Shown: positions 58,813 to 64,000 of the stretch, in pieces | How the letters are laid out: the number at the start of each line of letters is the position of its first letter | Position numbering within the stretch: position 1 is the first letter of the stretch | Source: AP-15 sp963812675 | Lineage (GTDB): Bacteria; Pseudomonadota; Alphaproteobacteria; ATCC43930; CGMCC-115725 | DNA length: 64,000 nt | Reading direction: 5' to 3' | Assembly: GCA_963812675.1 (NCBI GenBank) | Contig: CAWEWR010000011.1 | Coordinates: 367,766 to 431,765, forward strand | The notes under the pieces: model-generated | Told to the model about the DNA's origin: nothing | Database searches by the model: none | Seen by the model: the letters and a program-made list of their open reading frames with translations, nothing else | Translations under genes and position numbers: made by a program

Positions 58813-59368
58813 TGGTTATGTCGATCCGTGCCGACGCGACGGTCTATTCGCGGTCGCCGTCGATAATTGTCAATCCTGGCTCAAGCCGCTCAATGCTATT
58901 CTCAGAACCATTTGCAGATCGCGGCAAGCCCGAAGGCGGTGTCGACGGCGTTAGCGAGCGATCTCGAGAATGCCCTTGGCGTTCGCAGGTCCACTGGCCA
59001 CCCCGCGCGATTCCGCCACGGCCGGTCATCTGCTGATGTCTGGGCTCCGGACGGACACGCCGCGACCACCTCCTGTCCGGCGCAATATGCGGCATGTACG
59101 GAATGCCGAGAGCTTCAACGTCCCTCGAGGACCTAGGTCAACATCCGGGCGCGGCGTGGTGACCGCGTAATGCTCGGGCACCAGAAGGGCCGATCAACCC
59201 GGCTAGATCACGACGCCGAGATGGAGGCGGACGTCATTCGCATGTTCAAATCGCGCCGTCGACATTAGAATTAGCGCTTTCGCGCGCGGCAGAACTCACG
59301 GCTCGCGCGATGCCGCCGAGCCGTCTGGAACTTTTCGCACTGTTCGCCCGTGCCGACGAGGTGATCGC
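58813..59368. other. region with a possible coding tail, otherwise empty
   Basis: About 550 bases. Just before the next gene a plus-strand frame (ALSRAAELTARAMPPSRLEL then FALFARADEVIA, about 59270-59371) ends at the start of the substrate-binding protein gene with an ATGA overlap. It looks like the last part of a lost upstream gene. Confidence 0.4.
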
Positions 59369-60622
59369 ATGAGGCGGCGCGATCTCATTACACTGTTTGG
59401 CGGCACTGCCATCGTAAGGCCATCGCTCGTCGGGGCGCAGCAACCGGGCAAGATACCGACCATCGGTTGGCTCGTCTTCGAAGCGGAGGAGGGCGGGTTC
59501 GACGGCTTCCGCCAGGGTCTCCGCGAGTTCGGCTATGTCGAGGGCCAGAACATCGCGATCGAGGCCCGATCCCCGGAACGGAGCGGCGACCGCCTAGCCG
59601 AACAGATCGCGGAACTGGCGCGATTAAAGGTCAAGATCATCCTCACCGGGGGTGTCCCGGCCACCCTTGCAGCGAAGCGGGCTGCATTGCCGATCCCGGT
59701 GGTCTTTATCATGGCCGATCCGGTGGGCTCCGGGATCGTCGCCAGCCTTGCTCATCCAGGCGGCAACATGACGGGGCAGTCCCTCGCGATCGAGGAGCAA
59801 TTCGGCGGGAAATGGCTGGAGCTGCTTAAAGATGCCGCGCCGCGGCTGTCCCGCGTCGCCTATCTCTGGAACCCAGCGAACCACAGCAGCGCCTCGTCGT
59901 GGAAAGCGACGCAGGGGCTGGCGCCCACACTTGGGCTGACACTGCAATCCGTCGAGCTACGAGACTCCAAAGATATTGGTGAGTCTCTTGACGCGATCAT
60001 TCGGGACCGTGCCGAAGGGGTTATTGTCGATTCGGATCCCGTCACCGGCTCCAACAAGACGCGGATCGTCAAGTTTGCCGCCGCAAACCGCCTGCCAGCC
60101 ATGTACCTCTGGAGGTGGACTGTCGCAGAAATCGACCCCGAGCGTGCCGCGCTCGGAGATCAGTCTCAGCGATTTTGGACTGAGTTTCTGGAGAATTACC
60201 TTAATCTCGATGATCCGGAACAACCGAAGCCAAAGCCAGCGCGGCTAGGCTTCATCAGCTTCCCACTTCCGGCGCGCGGCAGTTGGCTCACGGTCTATCG
60301 TGGCTTACGCCCTGCCAGGGTTGGAGTTTTTCTTTCGTGTAGGCAGAATACCCCTGGCGCTTACGCCATGCAGGCAATCCTGGATGAGTGGAAAGCGGGG
60401 GGTGCGGTCAAGGACCAGCTGGGCGAGACAGCGAAGCTATCCAGAGCTACGCTGGGCACCCAGGACACCATCATCGCCTCATTGCAGGTCGAATCGCTGG
60501 AACAGCCGGAGGTAAGGAAAAAGGCGTTTTCCTGGCTCGCCGAGCGGGTAAACACCTTCGTGAACGTTCTGCGTCCTCGCATGCGCTCCGCGGCGGCAGA
60601 CTACCAGTCACGCGGCGAATAG
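59369..60622 (+). CDS. chimeric protein: ABC-type substrate-binding protein fused to a DUF4268-like C-terminus, 417 aa
   Basis: Residues 1-25 have a twin-arginine type signal (MRRRDLITLFGGTAIVRPSL). Residues 28-250 are the periplasmic substrate-binding protein family with IPTIGWLVFEAEEGGFDGFR, LREFGYVEGQNIAIEARSPE, VVFIMADPVGSGIVASLAHP and SLARPGGNxTG-like LAHPGGNMTGQSLAIEEQFG. At about 250 (AANRLPAMYLW) the family sequence stops, where MYPWREFVEAGGLMSYG would be expected. The rest (about 251-417) reads QRFWTEFLENYLNLDDP, GSWLTVYRGLRPARVGVFLS and SWLAERVNTFVNVLRPRMRS, like the DUF4268-type domains of intracellular proteins. The two do not belong together biologically; the frame is open throughout. 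It is probably a fusion made by recombination, and the product may be inactive. Confidence 0.75.
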   Translation: MRRRDLITLFGGTAIVRPSLVGAQQPGKIPTIGWLVFEAEEGGFDGFRQGLREFGYVEGQNIAIEARSPERSGDRLAEQIAELARLKVKIILTGGVPATLAAKRAALPIPVVFIMADPVGSGIVASLAHPGGNMTGQSLAIEEQFGGKWLELLKDAAPRLSRVAYLWNPANHSSASSWKATQGLAPTLGLTLQSVELRDSKDIGESLDAIIRDRAEGVIVDSDPVTGSNKTRIVKFAAANRLPAMYLWRWTVAEIDPERAALGDQSQRFWTEFLENYLNLDDPEQPKPKPARLGFISFPLPARGSWLTVYRGLRPARVGVFLSCRQNTPGAYAMQAILDEWKAGGAVKDQLGETAKLSRATLGTQDTIIASLQVESLEQPEVRKKAFSWLAERVNTFVNVLRPRMRSAAADYQSRGE

Positions 60623-60735
60623 GACCACAACCCAAGTCTGCTGCCCACCCCAATCTCCTGAGACATTCTGACTGGCGTCGGGCATGGCAGTCGTTTTTGC
60701 CGATAACAGTCAGGTAAACTGAATCGGGCATAACG

Positions 60736-60970
60736 TGTGTTATATCAGGTGTACACCTTAGCGTTGCGGCAGGCGGATCAGGCGCGCACCGACTTCGCCT
60801 TGATCGAATCCGATCTTGAGGTCATCAGAAGCAGCTTGCGCGACTGCCGACGCGCCGGGAGCTAGCCAGGACCGCACTCAACGTCATCTTCGCGAGATGA
60901 TGCTCACGACACTGAGCTTGCTGTTTTTCCTGCGGTAGCGGGTAAAATCTGACGCTGCGTCGGAAGTCGG
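60736..60970 (+). repeat. 230-bp inverted repeat, right copy, with dead small gene
   Basis: Plus-strand counterpart of 35323-35553. It encodes LALRQADQARTDFALIESDL, then after a frame change QKQLARLPTRRELARTALNV. Compared with the left copy, two bases are missing in GTCATCAGAAGC, so both copies are broken but in different places. Confidence 0.75.
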
Positions 60971-61161
60971 CTCGGGGTGGTTTGCGGGCCTTCCCCGTTT
61001 GCCCGGCCTTGGATGCGCGCGCTTTCAAAGCGGTCATTGACTGTCTGAAGCCGCGACACCCGACACCGCGTCTATTTCAGCGCGGCCGCTGGTAGATCGA
61101 CGGGCGGAGGAATATCCTCATTCATGAGGGGCTAGCCCTCCTCGGTGCCGAGGATCACCGG

Positions 61162-64000
61162 ATGGATGTCGCGGCGTGGCTGCGCGGGTTGGGGCTCGAA
61201 CAATATGCGTCCGCATTCCGCGCCAACGATGTGGATGGCGAAGTGCTACCGGAGCTGACGGCCGACGACTTGATCGGCCTGGGCGTGACCTCGATCGGTC
61301 ATCGTCGCAAGCTGCTGGCAGCGATCGCCGCCCTGGGGACGGAGCCCCCAACCGGGGCTCAATCAGCGACGAGCGCGACATCTGCTTCAACCGCCGCTCC
61401 GACAATCGAAGCCGAACGCCGGCAGCTGACGGTGATGTTCTGCGATTTGGTCGGCTCGACGGCGCTCTCGGCGCGGCTCGATCCCGAGGATCTGCGCGAG
61501 GTCATCGCTGCATATCACCGCGCGGTCGCCGAAACGGTCGGCCGCTTCGACGGCTTTGTCGCCAAATACATGGGCGACGGGGTGCTGATCTATTTCGGCT
61601 ACCCGCAAGCGCATGAGGACGATGCCGAGCGGGCGGTGCGTGCCGGGCTGGCGGTGATCGAGGCGGTCGGCCGATTGCCGGCGCGCGAGGATTTGAGCGT
61701 GCGGCTCGGCATCGCCACCGGGCTCGCCGTGGTCGGCGATCTGATCGGCGAGGGTGCTGCACAGGAGCGCGGGGTCGTCGGTGAGGCCCCGAACCTTGCC
61801 GCCCGACTGCAGGGTTTGGCCGCGCCGAACACGCTGGTCATCGCCGACGCGACACGCCGGCAGGTCGGCGGGCTGTTTGAGCTCGCCGATGTCGGCCCGC
61901 AGGCGGTCGCCGGGTTTGCCGAGCCGCAACCGGCATGGCGGGTGATTGGCGAGAGCGGGATGCTGAGCCGCTTCGAGGCCTTGCGCTCGGGAGCGACGCC
62001 GCTGGTCGGCGTGACGAGGAAGTCGAGCTGCTGGTCCGCCGCTGGCAACAGGCGAAGAGCGGCGAAGGACGGGTCGTATTGGTCTCCGGCGAGCCGGGCA
62101 TCGGCAAGTCGCGGCTCACGGCGGCGCTGTCCGAACACATCGGCAGCGAACCGCACACCCGCCTGCGCTATTTCTGCTCGCCGCATCATCAGGACAGCGC
62201 GCTCCATCCTTTCATCGCCCAGCTCGAACGCGCCGCCGGGTTCACCCGCGACGACTCGGTCGAAGCCAAGCTCGGCAAACTGCGGGCAGTGCTCGCGCCG
62301 GGGGCGCGGGATGACGACGACATCGGGCTGCTGAGCGAGCTGCTGTCGTTGCCGAGTTCCGCCACGGACCTCAACCTCAGCCCGCAGCGCAAACGGGAGA
62401 AGCTGTTCGAGACGCTGCTCAGCCAGCTCGCAGCCGAGGCGCGGCGCCGGCCGGTGCTGATGGTGTTCGAGGACGCCCACTGGATCGACCCGACCTCGCG
62501 CGAGCTCTTGGATCTGACCGTCGACCGGGTGCGGCATCTGCCGGTGCTGCTGGCGATCACCTTTCGTCCGGAATTCCAGCCGCCCTGGGGCGGCCGCTCC
62601 CACGTCACGAGTTTGGCGCTCAATCGCCTCGGCGACCGCGACGGCGAGGCGCTGGTGCAAACCCTGGCCGGCAATGCCGCGCTCGCCGCCGAGATCGTCG
62701 CGGAGATCGTCGAGCGTACCGACGGAGTGCCGCTTTTTGTCGAGGAGCTGACCAAGGCGGTGCTAGAGAGGGCCGCGCAGGGCGACCGGGTCGCCGCGGT
62801 CCTCGGAACGGCATCACTGCCCGCGCTGTCGGTGCCGGCGACCTTGCATGCCTCGCTGATGGCGCGGCTCGACCGGCTCGGGCAAGCGGTCAAGGAGATC
62901 GCGCAGATCGGCGCGGTGCTCGGCCGCGAGTTTGCCTATGAACTGATCGAGCCGGTGGCGCAGTGTCCTGAGAAGGATTTGCAGGCCGCATTGGATCAGC
63001 TCGGCGATGCCGGATTGCTGTTCTGCCGCGGCACCGCTCCGCACGCGACCTATCTATTCAAGCACGCGCTGGTGCAGGACGCTGCCTACTCGACCCTGTT
63101 GCGCGGGCGACGGCAGGAGCTGCACGCGCGGGTCGCGGCAGCGCTGGAAGCGCATTTCGCCGATCTCGTCGAGCGCCAGCCCGAGCTGCTCGCCCATCAC
63201 CTGACTTCTGCCGGCGACACGGAACGCGCGGTCGAGCAATGGCTGAAGGCGGGGCGGCATGCCGCCGCGCGATTGGCTTACCTCGAAGCGATTGCTCATT
63301 TCGAGCGGGGTCTCCGCCTGCTGCGTACTCTATCGGAGAGCCCGGCCCGGGACGGGCGCGAAATCGAGCTGCAACTGACATTGGGGCTCTGCCTGTATAC
63401 CGCCAAAGGCGCCGTCGCAGCGAAGCCGGCTTACACGCGGGCGCTCGAGCTTGCCGAGAGCAGCGGCGCGCCGCAGCAACGGTTTGAGGCGCTCTATGGG
63501 GTGTGGCAGTCAACTAATTCGTCCGGTGGAATAACCGCCGCCAGCCCACTCTCCGAGAGATTGCTGAGGATGGCCGAACGGGAGGGAGACGATGGATTGC
63601 GGCTCCAGGCGCATCATGCCGGCTGGACGACGTGGGCGTTTGCCGGGGATCCGGCAAGAGCTCGCCAGCACGCCGACGCCGGGCGCCTTCTCTACGATCC
63701 GACGAAGCATGCGTCCCATCGTCTCGTCTATGGCGGACATGATCCCGGTGTTTGCGCTGGAAACGTTGGCGCTCAGGCCGAATGGTTGCTCGGCTATCCG
63801 GAGAAGGCGGGCGCCAGCATCGCTGAGGCTTTGGCGCTGGCCGAGCGCCTCGCCCACCCGTTCACGCAGAGCGTCGCTCTCAGTCATTCCTCAGTGCTTT
63901 ACCTCAATCGCCGCGAGCCCGAGCGAGCGCTGCGCCAAGTGGAAGCCGCCGAGGCGCTGGCTGCGGAACAACGACTCTTTTTAAACTACGAACCCGGCAT
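61162..64000 (+). pseudogene. SAM domain - class III cyclase - AAA ATPase - TPR protein with a single-base frameshift; runs off the right edge
   Basis: From the ATG at 61162 (GAGG 9 bases upstream): a SAM domain (about 1-60, WLRGLGLEQYASAFRANDVD), a cyclase domain (about 90-270) with TVMFCDLVGSTALSARLDPE and KYMGDGVLIYFGYPQAHEDD, then SRFEALRSGATPLVG near 62005. There one G seems to be missing: the frame turns into VTRKSSC and stops at 62334, while the +1 frame continues as RDEEVELLVRRWQQAKSGEG, GEPGIGKSR (Walker A), VLMVFEDAHWIDPTSRELLD (Walker B), and a long TPR-type region through 64000 without a stop. So the gene is about 1000 residues or more. It is either frameshifted for real or an error in the assembly. 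The family (cyclase-AAA-TPR) is widespread in Hyphomicrobiales. Confidence 0.85.

Overview
The window looks like a high-GC soil alphaproteobacterium of the Hyphomicrobiales, probably near Bradyrhizobium. This is inferred from family content: a DUF3489/DUF2924/large serine recombinase module, several class III cyclases joined to AAA/TPR regions, a FixJ-type regulator fused to CheB/CheR, tripartite-type substrate-binding proteins and many short proteins typical of that group. No rRNA or complete tRNA gene was seen. The DNA is an accessory, heavily rearranged region: intact genes alternate with more than twenty gene fragments, frameshifted genes and truncated transposases.

Layout. 0-6 kb: two small unknown genes, an Hsp20 remnant and a giant CheB-CheR-PAS-histidine kinase-REC-REC-LuxR protein. 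6-11 kb: a DUF3489 scrap, a membrane fatty-acid-hydroxylase-like protein, an SDR scrap, and an intact DUF3489-DUF2924-recombinase operon with coupled starts. 11-13 kb: a small charged protein and a GH3 (NagZ-like) protein. 13-19.4 kb: a five-gene minus-strand operon of VWA (TerY-like), membrane FHA-like protein, atypical protein kinase, PP2C phosphatase and a PAN-domain membrane protein; this is a TerY-P-type phospho-signalling cassette. 19.5-26.2 kb: a VOC protein, a PD-(D/E)XK-like protein, an integrase remnant, a defence-type reverse transcriptase and a truncated CHC2/Toprim primase, with the RT joined to the 3' end of the primase gene.

26.9-35 kb: a TIR protein, a frameshifted IS3-family element, a pentapeptide-repeat/TIR fusion, a truncated IS21 transposase inserted in a cyclase-like gene, and a secreted tandem-NTF2 protein. 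35-41 kb: a T5orf172 (GIY-YIG) protein, an HNH-like protein, a DUF559-like nuclease, and repeated degraded copies of a two-gene cassette (a 69-residue protein plus a zinc ribbon). 41-50.5 kb: metabolic genes (BluB-like nitroreductase, amidase, prolyl aminopeptidase), several broken ones (quinone oxidoreductase, cupin, polysaccharide deacetylase) and a second, truncated DUF3489/DUF2924 module. 50.8-54.7 kb: a GNAT, an MFS scrap, a low-GC TIR-TPR protein and a PEP-CTERM protein. 55-64 kb: a resolvase scrap, a cyclase-TPR protein, remnants of TetR, group II intron RT and LigD ligase, a chimeric substrate-binding protein, and a SAM-cyclase-AAA-TPR gene with a one-base frameshift that runs off the right edge.

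Themes. Three separate TIR proteins, the RT, the PD-(D/E)XK-like protein and the kinase/phosphatase/VWA operon make this look like a defence and stress island. A dispersed repeat of about 50 bp, carrying a tRNA T-arm-like core, occurs at least seven times and sits at some gene breakpoints. Short palindromic insertions interrupt two coding sequences.
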